Below, piece after piece: positions 16,887 to 26,141 of a DNA stretch of 38,110 nucleotides. The notes beneath the pieces are model-generated. The model was not told where the DNA came from. It made no database searches and saw nothing but the letters and a program-made list of their open reading frames with translations. A program made the position numbers and the translations under genes. Location of the stretch: contig JACPHV010000034.1 of NCBI GenBank assembly GCA_016188385.1, forward strand, positions 1 to 38,110, read 5' to 3'. Every line of letters starts with the position of its first letter. Within the stretch, counting starts at the first letter, position 1. This DNA is from Candidatus Uhrbacteria bacterium (GTDB taxonomy: Bacteria; Patescibacteriota; Patescibacteriia; JACQRZ01).

Positions 16887-17258
16887 CTACAAAACATGCA
16901 GGGCAATATCGGGTATCCTCCTAAAATCTCTCTCGTTCCGTGTCACCAGCGTTGTGTGAGTAACGAGCGCGGTGGCCGCGATGATGCTGTCGGGCACCTT
17001 TACGTGATACTGCCGACGAAGAGATCCGGCAATCCGAGCAACGCGAGAATCAAGCGGGATAATAGTAACCGTATTAAGGAGCTGATTGATTGCCTCAAAC
17101 TCCGGAAAGTTCAGTGATGAAAAACCAAAAAGCTCCACCTCGGTAATGGTGGAAACATAGAGTGGCGATGCGCTTCTGGTGGCAACATCAAAAAAGGATA
17201 CGGCCGCTTGATCGTCTTTCAAATAATAGATGATCGCGTTGGTATCAAGCGTGTACAT
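16887..17258 (-). CDS. PIN-domain toxin, VapC-like
   Basis: MYTLDTNAIIYYLKDD..., VSTITEVELF, PDSIIAATALVTHTTLVTRNERDF: PIN acidic residues present. Confidence 0.85.
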   Translation of the reverse strand: MYTLDTNAIIYYLKDDQAAVSFFDVATRSASPLYVSTITEVELFGFSSLNFPEFEAINQLLNTVTIIPLDSRVARIAGSLRRQYHVKVPDSIIAATALVTHTTLVTRNERDFRRIPDIALHVL

Positions 17259-17267
17259 AGGATTGCG

Positions 17268-17450
17268 CTACGCGCGCTCCCATTCCTTTCTCATTTTTTT
17301 TAACTCCCTGATTGGGTCAGGTGTCCGGCGCTTCCAGAGACCCCTGGCGCGCTCCCAGATATGTCGGCGCTCCCTCTGATCAAGGAGCGGATAGAGTTCT
17401 TCCTTTTGGATTGTTACTATTTTTGCATTCATATATCGGTACCATAGCAT
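17268..17450 (-). CDS. Putative antitoxin partner of the PIN toxin (start may be at 17432)
   Basis: Short ORF 9 bp upstream of the toxin, same strand; basic C-terminus. Confidence 0.6.
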   Translation of the reverse strand: MLWYRYMNAKIVTIQKEELYPLLDQRERRHIWERARGLWKRRTPDPIRELKKMRKEWERA

Positions 17451-17575
17451 AGTGATATGCCTTTGTCAAAATCAAAAAAATTCTGCCTGATAGCGCTCGG
17501 CGCAATAGCAAAAATGGAAATGGGAAACGGGATGGAAAAACCGGGGGCAGCCACCGTTTCTGCGCTCGTTTCTGA

Positions 17576-18526
17576 TTAAGCGGCTCCGCGTAACCGATCA
17601 ATGCGGTCGTGTATCGGCGGATGAGTCGCAAGCATACGCGCGAACCATGAAACACGCGCGTGTTGTCTGCCGGCTTCCACGGAAGGATCGTCGATAAACA
17701 AATGCGCAGCCGCTTTCATTTGATCCGCTGATTCCACGCGAGGATCCGCGGAAATTTTTTGGAGCGCGCTTGCCAACGAAAGCGGATCGCGCGTGTAATA
17801 AGAGCCGGTCGCATCGGCAAGATATTCGCGATTGCGCGAAAGCGACAATTTCATGAGCGTGAGAAGCGGATAGCCGATCAAAAGCACAAAAAGCCCGGCA
17901 AAGGCAATACCGCCACCTTTGTTGTCGCGACCGCTCGCAAGATATCCGCTGCGCAGCATGATCTCGCCAAGCATGGCAATCATGCCAACCACAGTCACAA
18001 TAATGAGCTGCAACCGAATGTCATAGTTTGCAATATGCGCCATCTCGTGCGCGGCGACCGCCTCGAGCTCTTGTGTGGACAGCTTCGCCACGATGCCGGT
18101 GGTAAAACAAATCACACTATGATGAGGATCCCTTCCTGTCGCGAACGCATTCAAGCTCTCGTCATTGATGATATAGATCTTCGGAACGGGAAGGCCGCAC
18201 GTGATCGCGAGGTTTTCCACTGTGTTGTACAGATCGAAGTGTGTTGTTCGCTCTACGGCGCGAGCGCCCACGAACTTAAGAATCATCGTATCGCCAAACC
18301 GATAGGAGATGATCGTCCATAAGAGAATGATGATCGTCGCGAACGCGGAGATAAAAGGAAATACGGAAAGTGTATTGCTCCACGCGATTCGGAAAGGAAC
18401 TTCGCCGACTTGGATAATGATAATAAAAAGCGCGATAAAAATAATCGCGAGCACGACAGCCAAAAAAACAATAACCGTCAGCAGAGTCCGACGGTTATTG
18501 CGGCTGATTTCGTCATATATATTCAT
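17576..18526 (-). CDS. htpX: M48-family membrane metalloprotease, HtpX-like
   Basis: HEMAHIAN zinc motif, N-terminal TM helices. Confidence 0.9.
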   Translation of the reverse strand: MNIYDEISRNNRRTLLTVIVFLAVVLAIIFIALFIIIIQVGEVPFRIAWSNTLSVFPFISAFATIIILLWTIISYRFGDTMILKFVGARAVERTTHFDLYNTVENLAITCGLPVPKIYIINDESLNAFATGRDPHHSVICFTTGIVAKLSTQELEAVAAHEMAHIANYDIRLQLIIVTVVGMIAMLGEIMLRSGYLASGRDNKGGGIAFAGLFVLLIGYPLLTLMKLSLSRNREYLADATGSYYTRDPLSLASALQKISADPRVESADQMKAAAHLFIDDPSVEAGRQHARVSWFARMLATHPPIHDRIDRLRGAA

Positions 18527-18581
18527 ACCTGGAAATACTCTGGGCCCTTATCGATGACGCTACGAAACGTATCGCCGCGAG

Positions 18582-19160
18582 TTAAAATTTCACGTTCGGC
18601 GCCTGTTTCGCGGCCGCTTCTTCCGTCGCTTCAAGCTCAAAGAAATCACGCGCTGCCGCATGTGCGAGCTCGGCAAAAAGATTGCCCGGAAACTGCTGTA
18701 CCGCGGTGTTCAGCTGACGTACTGTAGAGTTGTAGAACCGACGCGATGCCGCGATTTTGTTTTCTGTATCGGAGAGCTCCGCGCTCAACTGTTGGAAGTT
18801 CGCGCTCGCCTTCAAATCCGGATACGCTTCCGCAAGCGCGTTGATATTCAGCCCTTGCAACGCGCTTGTGAGCCGTTGCTCCATTGCCGCAACGCTTGCG
18901 GGATTCAACGCTCCTTCTGTCCGCTTCGCCGCATCGCGCGCCTCTATCACTTTGGTAAGAGTCTCTTTTTCGTGTGTCGCGTATCCTTTCACCGTTTCAA
19001 CCAAGTTACCGATCAGATCATGCCTGCGTTTCAGCTGTACCATAATATCGCTCCACCCTTCGTCCGCTTTCACTCGAAGCCCGACCAATTTGTTGTAGTA
19101 ATAGATTATGATGATCGCCAACAGGACGATACCCCCAACCAAAGCAATGATCCATTCCAT
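18582..19160 (-). CDS. lemA: LemA family protein
   Basis: N-terminal TM; YYNKLVGLRVKADEGWSDIMVQLKRRHDLIGNLVETVKGYATHEKETL; adjacent to htpX. Confidence 0.95.
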   Translation of the reverse strand: MEWIIALVGGIVLLAIIIIYYYNKLVGLRVKADEGWSDIMVQLKRRHDLIGNLVETVKGYATHEKETLTKVIEARDAAKRTEGALNPASVAAMEQRLTSALQGLNINALAEAYPDLKASANFQQLSAELSDTENKIAASRRFYNSTVRQLNTAVQQFPGNLFAELAHAAARDFFELEATEEAAAKQAPNVKF

Positions 19161-19228
19161 AAGGCAATTTATTATGAATATATGTAATGATAGTATCCGA
19201 TCACCCTCTCTGTCAACATGCGAATCCT

Positions 19229-19312
19229 ATGACAATACACATCCAAAAATGACCTCGTATATTCTTTCGACACGACATACGTATGTTTCAAAGAAAGTTC
19301 TTTTCCTATCCG
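19229..19312. repeat. Dispersed repeat copy 2, without MITE
   Basis: Matches both arms of the interrupted copy at 16554-16822. Confidence 0.85.
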
Positions 19313-19399
19313 CGCGGCTAGGGCGCAATCGCGCGTATGTGCTTTTTTTATAACCAGACCTGACACAGGTTTCGGGCATCTGTTGGTGTTCAAATCCCC

Positions 19400-20221
19400 T
19401 TAAGGGTCCAGTGCCTCATGAATAAGGCACTTCCATGCTTCAACCGACAGCTCTTGCGCGCGGCTTTCAGGCCGGATGCCGCATCCGTCAAATGCCGTTC
19501 GTATATATTCACGAGGGATATCCAATCCTTTCGATAGATTGCTCGCGAGCAGCTTGCGAGGCGAACAGTAGCCCGCTTTGACCCAAGCGGTATAACGCTT
19601 TGCGTGTTCGCTCTTCGGGTTGCGCCCACGATCAAGCTCAATGCGCACTACCGCGCTGTCCACTTTCGGCTTGGGGTAAAAACACGAACGCGATACCTTG
19701 AAAAGCAATCTCGGCTTCGCGTAGTATTGCGTCATCGCGGCAAGGAGATTCATGCGCGGCGGCTCCGCGCACATCCGCTTGGCGACTTCCAGCTGTACCA
19801 TCAGAATCATATCGGAGGGCCGCGGCTCTTCTTCGAGAAATTTGCGGATCAACAGCGAGGTGATGTTGTACGGGATATTGGCTATGACGCGGTAGGAAAA
19901 ATCAGCGCCAAACAGAGTATTTGGGATAGCTCGAATATCTTGCTGGATAATTTCCATATTCTCATGATTCTCTTGCAGATCACACAGCGCGGGGATAAGC
20001 TCCTTATCGATCTCTATCGCGTATACTTTCCCTGCCGTTTTGACCAGCTGCTCCGTTAACACCCCCGATCCGCTTCCTATTTCCACTACAGTTTCCAACG
20101 GTTGCGGATCGGCGCGCGTGATAATCTTGAGCGCGATATTTTTGTCAATTAAAAAATTCTGCCCGCGCCGCCGCTTCGGGATAATGCCGAAACGCTTGAG
20201 TGCTTGAAGCGGAGTGGGCAT
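19400..20221 (-). CDS. rsmA: 16S rRNA dimethyladenosine transferase RsmA/KsgA
   Basis: GQNFLIDKNIALKII, VVEIGSGSGVLTEQL, NIPYNITSLLIRKFL. Confidence 0.95.
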   Translation of the reverse strand: MPTPLQALKRFGIIPKRRRGQNFLIDKNIALKIITRADPQPLETVVEIGSGSGVLTEQLVKTAGKVYAIEIDKELIPALCDLQENHENMEIIQQDIRAIPNTLFGADFSYRVIANIPYNITSLLIRKFLEEEPRPSDMILMVQLEVAKRMCAEPPRMNLLAAMTQYYAKPRLLFKVSRSCFYPKPKVDSAVVRIELDRGRNPKSEHAKRYTAWVKAGYCSPRKLLASNLSKGLDIPREYIRTAFDGCGIRPESRAQELSVEAWKCLIHEALDP

Positions 20222-20231
20222 GCGGAACTCA

Positions 20232-21479
20232 CTATTTCCTTACCAAACTCATGTTCGAAATCGGCGGCTCGTATTCGCGTCTGTCAGAACCGTCAATCGC
20301 GAAATACAACAGACTGTATAATCCGCCAAGCAGGAACGCGGCCCACCATACTTCGCCGAAAAAATAGAAAAGCGTGAATACCAGCATCAGAGCGGAAATC
20401 TTACCGACGACCAAAGCCATTTCAAAATACAAAATAATGCGCACTACGGAAGACGCGTTTTTCGCTTCGGCGTACAGACGGCTGAAAAAGGGCAACGCGA
20501 ACACATACTTCGACACTCGGGAAAATAAGTCTACCATAATCACGCTTGGCGCGCCGCGCACCAACAAACGAAACACCCACGCAAGCGCGACGAATACGAC
20601 GCCGACATGGTACACGCCTGCCTGCTTGCCGCCGTCAGAAAGGCGTCCGACATACAATATGACGAGCGATGTGATCAACGTCGATGTCGCGACCGCAAGC
20701 CCGGTCTGAAGATAATCTTGAATCGTCACATAAATAAACACGGGCCAGACAAGCAGTACGATCAATTCCTCGCCGAATCCCAAGTAGCCGATCGTCTCAC
20801 GAAGATTTTTTTTAGCGACTATGTCCTTGTATGGCTGCATATACGGAAATACTCCCTTTGAAAAACGTTCCCGCGTGATGAGCAGCGGGATATTGGAAAG
20901 CAGTATCACTACGCTCATGCCGGCAAACAGCGCGGTAAAACCAAACACGCTGACCACGATGCCGCCAACCAGCGGACCGAGGACATACGCGACAGAATCC
21001 AAGATCGCGATAATGCCGATCTCTTTCGCTCTCTCGTCCGCTTGGCTGAAATACGCAAAATCCGCGTGATACCCCGGCCAAAACATTGTTTTTTGAAACG
21101 CGGAAGCAAGGATCGCGAGCGCGATAAATAAAGGATGGGAACCGATATTGAGCAAGAAAATCAGGTACAGTATCAGAAACGCGGACCCATACATGATGCC
21201 ATGTTCGAATCCTTTGCGCATGACGACTTTGCCGCCCAGCGGCATCAGAAAAAAGTATACGGCGTATACGCCGAGATAAAACAGTGCCATCCACCAAACC
21301 GGGTAGCCGTTGGAATACAAATAGATGGGTTCGAAAAGAACACCCGCGGCGAGCGCGAAATTCAATATCGTCGTGGCGACATAGAGTTTTTTGAGCTCAC
21401 GCGGCGCGTGCGTGGGCAGAAATTTTTTCTCTTGCCGGATGGTGAATGCCGCGATTTTTTTGAAGTCGATATGGAACAT
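20232..21479 (-). CDS. MFS transporter
   Basis: Polytopic, about 10-12 TM helices, MFS-like loops. Confidence 0.75.
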   Translation of the reverse strand: MFHIDFKKIAAFTIRQEKKFLPTHAPRELKKLYVATTILNFALAAGVLFEPIYLYSNGYPVWWMALFYLGVYAVYFFLMPLGGKVVMRKGFEHGIMYGSAFLILYLIFLLNIGSHPLFIALAILASAFQKTMFWPGYHADFAYFSQADERAKEIGIIAILDSVAYVLGPLVGGIVVSVFGFTALFAGMSVVILLSNIPLLITRERFSKGVFPYMQPYKDIVAKKNLRETIGYLGFGEELIVLLVWPVFIYVTIQDYLQTGLAVATSTLITSLVILYVGRLSDGGKQAGVYHVGVVFVALAWVFRLLVRGAPSVIMVDLFSRVSKYVFALPFFSRLYAEAKNASSVVRIILYFEMALVVGKISALMLVFTLFYFFGEVWWAAFLLGGLYSLLYFAIDGSDRREYEPPISNMSLVRK

Positions 21480-21533
21480 GGGGATTCCTTTTTTATCGTT
21501 TCGTGATATGCTGCTGATAAGAATACAGTATCT

Positions 21534-22904
21534 ATGTCACTTTTCAAAGCATACGACATCCGGGGTGTGGTCCCCGACGAATTAGACGGCGATGCGATAG
21601 AGGGCATTGCGACGGCGTTCGCGTACTATCTCAACGAACAATCGCTGCCGCAAGACCGGCCGCTCACGGTGATCGTCGGGAGAGACAATCGCGCTACGTC
21701 CGAGGAATATGCAATCCGCGCGATCAGAGGGTTCACGGAAAGCGGGATTGATGTCATTGATATCGGCCTCGCGTCCACGCCGTATTTCTACTACGCTGCC
21801 TCCTCGCAGAACACAGATGGCGGCATGATGATCACCGCGTCGCATAATCCGCCGCACTATAATGGGTGCAAGCTCGTGGGCGCGCGAGCCCGTCCGATCG
21901 GAGTCGATTCCGGTTTGCCGCGGATCGAACACCTCTATACCGAGAGACATAAACTTGCCGCGACACGCCGCGGTGTTGTCACAAAAGCGGAGCTGCTCGA
22001 ACGATATATTACAGAAAACATCGCTCTGGGGCGTATGGCGGATACGCCGCTTACACCGCTTACGGTCGTCGTAGACACCGGGAACGGCGTTTCGGCTTTG
22101 ATGTGCGAAGCATTGTTTCATCGAGTGCCGGTGAGATTGATTAAGCTCTTTTTTGAGCTTGACGGCACATTTCCCAACCACATGCCAAATCCATTGGAGG
22201 AAAAAAATACCGCCGCGCTGCGGCAGAGGGTCGTGCAAGAACACGCTGATGTCGGCATTGCCATGGATGCGGATGGCGACCGCAGTATATTCATCGATGA
22301 AAAAGGCGAAACGATCTCTTCTGACCTGATTACCGCGCTTATGGCCTCGGATATTCTCACTCATCATCCGAACGAAACGGTGCTCTACGATGTGCGATCA
22401 AGCTGGACTGTGTCGGAGACGATCCGCGCTCATGGCGGACGGCCTCTTGCGACGCGGGTCGGCCACGCGTTCATCAAAAATGACATGAGGCGGGAACACG
22501 CGATTTTTGCCGGAGAATTGTCAGGACACTTTTATTACCGGCTTTCGGACGACACCTATTATGAAGCTCCTCTCGCGGTCATCATTTCACTCTTGCGTAT
22601 CATTTCCCATGCAAAACAGCCGTTATCCAAAATCATCTCTCGTCTGCGCAGATATTTCGCAACGGGAGAAATCAACTTTACCGTCGTCGCGGACAAAACG
22701 GCAAAGATGGCGGAAATAGAGGACGCTTTTCGAAATGCCGACCGTATTGACAAACTCGATGGAATCACGATTGAATATCCGGATTGGTGGTGCAATGTGC
22801 GTCCATCCAATACGGAAGATCTTCTCCGTCTTAACCTGGAAGCAAAAACCGAACAATTACGCGACAATCAATTGCGCGCGATTAAAAAAATTATCGAACA
22901 ATGA
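21534..22904 (+). CDS. Phosphomannomutase/phosphoglucomutase
   Basis: FKAYDIRGVVPDEL, TASHNPPHYNG, DADGDR, GELSGHFYYR. Confidence 0.95.
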   Translation: MSLFKAYDIRGVVPDELDGDAIEGIATAFAYYLNEQSLPQDRPLTVIVGRDNRATSEEYAIRAIRGFTESGIDVIDIGLASTPYFYYAASSQNTDGGMMITASHNPPHYNGCKLVGARARPIGVDSGLPRIEHLYTERHKLAATRRGVVTKAELLERYITENIALGRMADTPLTPLTVVVDTGNGVSALMCEALFHRVPVRLIKLFFELDGTFPNHMPNPLEEKNTAALRQRVVQEHADVGIAMDADGDRSIFIDEKGETISSDLITALMASDILTHHPNETVLYDVRSSWTVSETIRAHGGRPLATRVGHAFIKNDMRREHAIFAGELSGHFYYRLSDDTYYEAPLAVIISLLRIISHAKQPLSKIISRLRRYFATGEINFTVVADKTAKMAEIEDAFRNADRIDKLDGITIEYPDWWCNVRPSNTEDLLRLNLEAKTEQLRDNQLRAIKKIIEQ

Positions 22905-22975
22905 TAAAACAAAAAGAAAATTCTGAATAACCTCGTGATTGACACTCTAGGATAATAGTACAAGGATGCAAGTAT

Positions 22976-23815
22976 ATGTCAGTAGGTATTTTTGATTCCG
23001 GCCTTGGCGGCCTGACCGTGCTCAAACAAATCGTCAAGCTCCTCCCGCAGTATGCGTATGTATACTTCGGTGATAACGCGCACGCGCCGTACGGCGATCG
23101 TTCAGAAGATCGCATCTATGAATTCACGAAGAGCGGCGTTGAGTTTCTCTTTCGGCAAGGATGCGTGCTTGTCATACTCGCGTGCAACACCGCTACTGCC
23201 GTCGCGTTGAGGCGCTTACAGCAAGAATGGCTTCCGGCGGCGTATCCCGACCGGCGCATTCTCGGTATTATATTACCTGTCGTCGAGACTGTCGTCACGA
23301 TGAAAGTGAAACGCCCGAAACGTATTGGCGTGATCGGTTCGCGGGCGACGATTCAATCAAATGTATATTTCAAAGAAATCGGAAAACGCGACTCCTCGCT
23401 TCTGCCCGCGCTCTTCCAAAAGAGCTGTCCGTTGCTCGTACCCTTTATCGAGGAAGGAATGCATAAATCCATCCCTGCCGCCATGATCCTAAAGCACTAT
23501 CTGCGTCCTTTGAAGCAAAAACAAATATCCGTCTTGATCCTTGGCTGCACGCATTACCCAATGATGAAAAAAAAGATCCAAAGCGTAATCGGAAAAAGCG
23601 TCGCTGTCATTGATCCGGGCATCATTGTCGCCCGCTCGCTGAAACAGTATCTGGCGCGCCATCCGGAGATTGACTCGCGGCTCGAACGGTATCAGCACGC
23701 AGACGAATACAGCGCGAACGTAAGTTTTTTTACCACTGATATCGCGGAAAAAATCAAAGCGAGCATTGCGAGATTTTGGGGGCGCAAAACAGACGTGAGA
23801 AGAGTTTCTCTCTAA
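22976..23815 (+). CDS. murI: Glutamate racemase
   Basis: GIFDSGLGGLTVLK, ACNTATAVALR, LGCTHYPMM. Confidence 0.95.
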   Translation: MSVGIFDSGLGGLTVLKQIVKLLPQYAYVYFGDNAHAPYGDRSEDRIYEFTKSGVEFLFRQGCVLVILACNTATAVALRRLQQEWLPAAYPDRRILGIILPVVETVVTMKVKRPKRIGVIGSRATIQSNVYFKEIGKRDSSLLPALFQKSCPLLVPFIEEGMHKSIPAAMILKHYLRPLKQKQISVLILGCTHYPMMKKKIQSVIGKSVAVIDPGIIVARSLKQYLARHPEIDSRLERYQHADEYSANVSFFTTDIAEKIKASIARFWGRKTDVRRVSL

Positions 23816-23850
23816 GCGCATCGCTCAAAAAACACGATGAACCGTCTTTA

Positions 23851-24081
23851 CTAGCTCATGGCGAAAAGCTCTTTTATTTTATGAACTTCTCGCTCGAGGA
23901 CTTGTATGCGCTGCTTATGTTCTGAAAGGATGAGATGCTCAATGCGATCAAGCGGTTCTTCGATTTTGTCAAACCGTTTGTCGACTCCGTCAAAACCATA
24001 CTTCACCATTCCGGCAAGATCATCAAGCGTGATCTCTTTTTTCTTTTTTTGCATAGGGTAAACCGCATTACGAATAATCAA
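23851..24081 (-). CDS. Small coiled-coil protein
   Basis: LDDLAGMVKYGFDGVDKRFDKIEEPLDRIEHLILSEHKQRIQVLEREV. Confidence 0.65.
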   Translation of the reverse strand: MIIRNAVYPMQKKKKEITLDDLAGMVKYGFDGVDKRFDKIEEPLDRIEHLILSEHKQRIQVLEREVHKIKELFAMS

Positions 24082-24121
24082 TTTTTATTAGATGCAGTAT
24101 ACCACCTATGTGCATCGAGCA

Positions 24122-25954
24122 CTATACCTTAATCATGACCGGCAACACCATGGGGCGTTTTTCGGTCTTTTTGAATAACATCGCTCCAACATCGTCACGT
24201 ATCCTATTGCGTACCGGCGCCCATGACTCAATATCCGAGAGATTATGCCCCTCCAATATCCTGATCACGAGTGATTTAACTTCACCCATCAGCCGTTCTG
24301 AACCTTTCATATATACAAATCCGCGCGAGATGACATCCGGCTCTACGGCGATCTTTCCGTTTTTATCAACCGGAGCAACCACGACAACCATGCCATCCTG
24401 CGCGAGCACCTGCCGATCGCGGATCACCACGTTGCCGACATCGCCGACGCCGAGCCCATCCACCATGATATAATCAATGTCCAGTTTCGTAGGACTCAAA
24501 CGGGCCACGCCCGCGTGATTGATCTCGATGGATTCTCCATTGCCCATGACAAAAATGGATTTGTCACTCCACCCCATCTGGCGCGCGATTTCCGCGTGGC
24601 GGACTAACATATACCGCTCTCCATGGATCGGCATAAAATACCGCGGACGGACGAGCCCGAGCATGAGCTTCATCTCCTCGCGATACGCATGTCCGGAAGC
24701 ATGCACGTCAAAAAGCTTATTGTACACGACATCCGCGCCCAGCAAAAATAAATTATTCATCAGATTCGTGACGGCGCGTTCATTGCCGGGAATCGGCGAT
24801 GAGGAAAGGATGATGGTATCGCCCTTTTGGATTTTTACATGGCGGTGTTCGCCTCGCGACATCCTGCCAAGCGCCGATGTTTCTTGCCCCTGGCTGCCCG
24901 TTGAGATAATGACAACGCGGTTATCGGGATATTTGTTGATCTCATCAATTTTAATGACCGTACCGCGGGGCACTTTGAGAAATCCCAATTTAATGGCGGT
25001 CGTCAATACTTTTTCCATGCTCATGCCGGAAATAGCCACCTTGCGATCAAGATCAGCTGCCGCGGTGACGATCTGCTGGATGCGGCTTACGAGCGAAGAA
25101 AACGTCGCGATAATAATCCGACCGCTTGCTTTGGAAAAAAGTAATCGCAGATTTTGCTCGATCTCACGCTCCGACTGGCAGTAGCCCGGGCGTTCCGCGT
25201 TTGTGCTGTCAGAACACAGGAGAATGACACCATCCATGCCGAGACGAGCAAGCTTGCCGAATTCAGTCGGCCTTTGATCCTGCGGCGTGTGGTCGAATTT
25301 CCAGTCGCCGGTATGAAGTACCGTGCCAATCGGCGTGTGCAACGCGATTCCGATGCTATCCGGAATGTTATGGTTCACGCGAAAAAAAGTGACGGTAAAC
25401 ACGCCGAGCTGCAGCGTATCATCCGGATCAACTTCTGAAAGCCTCACATGACGCGTCAGATTGAATTCATCAAGGCGGTCGCGGATCATTCCCACGGTGA
25501 GTTTTGTGCCATACACGGTGGGCATTCCGAGATCGCGAATGAAATACGGGATCGCACCCGTATGGTCGAGATGGCCATGGGTAATCAATACTCCCCTGAT
25601 CTTGTGGCGATTCTGCTTTGCGTAAGCGATATCAGGCAATACATAATCGACACCCGGCATGCTATCAAGCGGAAACATAAATCCCATATCCACGATGACC
25701 ATATCATTGCCGTATTCAAAGAGCATCATGTTGCGCCCGAATTCGCCTACCCCGCCAAGCGGTAGGATCCGCAAGCGACGTTCGCCTTCGGTGAAACGAA
25801 TCTGTTGATCCGACACCGAGCGCGATTGGATCGGCTGCCGGACTTTGCCGCGTTGCGGTATGCGGGACATACGCGATGGGCGGCGTGTCGACCGTGAGTG
25901 GCGCGCGGGCCTGCGGCCGGAGGACGCTGTTCTAAACTGTGTTGATTCTACCAT
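24122..25954 (-). CDS. rnj: Ribonuclease J with basic N-terminal extension
   Basis: LRILPLGGVGEFGRNMMLFEY, THGHLDHTGAIPY, SGHAYREEMKLMLGLVRPRYFMPIHGE. Confidence 0.95.
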   Translation of the reverse strand: MVESTQFRTASSGRRPARHSRSTRRPSRMSRIPQRGKVRQPIQSRSVSDQQIRFTEGERRLRILPLGGVGEFGRNMMLFEYGNDMVIVDMGFMFPLDSMPGVDYVLPDIAYAKQNRHKIRGVLITHGHLDHTGAIPYFIRDLGMPTVYGTKLTVGMIRDRLDEFNLTRHVRLSEVDPDDTLQLGVFTVTFFRVNHNIPDSIGIALHTPIGTVLHTGDWKFDHTPQDQRPTEFGKLARLGMDGVILLCSDSTNAERPGYCQSEREIEQNLRLLFSKASGRIIIATFSSLVSRIQQIVTAAADLDRKVAISGMSMEKVLTTAIKLGFLKVPRGTVIKIDEINKYPDNRVVIISTGSQGQETSALGRMSRGEHRHVKIQKGDTIILSSSPIPGNERAVTNLMNNLFLLGADVVYNKLFDVHASGHAYREEMKLMLGLVRPRYFMPIHGERYMLVRHAEIARQMGWSDKSIFVMGNGESIEINHAGVARLSPTKLDIDYIMVDGLGVGDVGNVVIRDRQVLAQDGMVVVVAPVDKNGKIAVEPDVISRGFVYMKGSERLMGEVKSLVIRILEGHNLSDIESWAPVRNRIRDDVGAMLFKKTEKRPMVLPVMIKV

Positions 25955-26021
25955 ACATAACTGTTAAAAAAGTAATTGTTAAAAATAGTAAACTGTGCAG
26001 GCATGAGCGACGGCTCAACCT

Positions 26022-26106
26022 TGCCCCCGAGAGGACTCGAACCTCCACGACCTTGCGGCCACTAGCTCCTGAAGCTAGCGCGTCTGCCAATTCCGCCACA
26101 GGGGCA
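26022..26106 (-). tRNA. tRNA-Leu (anticodon CAG)
   Basis: Reverse complement TGCCCCTGTGGCGGAATTGGCAGACGCGCTAGCTTCAGGAGCTAGTGGCCGCAAGGTCGTGGAGGTTCGAGTCCTCTCGGGGGCA; long variable arm; loop TTCAGGA. Confidence 0.95.
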
Positions 26107-26141
26107 CATGGTGGCGCGATACGCTTGTTCTCGCGCTTTGC

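Noticed and set aside
19172-19393. 73-aa minus-strand ORF covering repeat copy 2
   Set aside because: Repeat arms read in the same frame in both copies (RIGKEL.L.HTYVVSKEY), but there is no start context or domain; may be a gene fragment, evidence too weak.
22930-22960. TTGACA plus ATAAT upstream of murI
   Set aside because: Spacing is far too short for a sigma70-type promoter.
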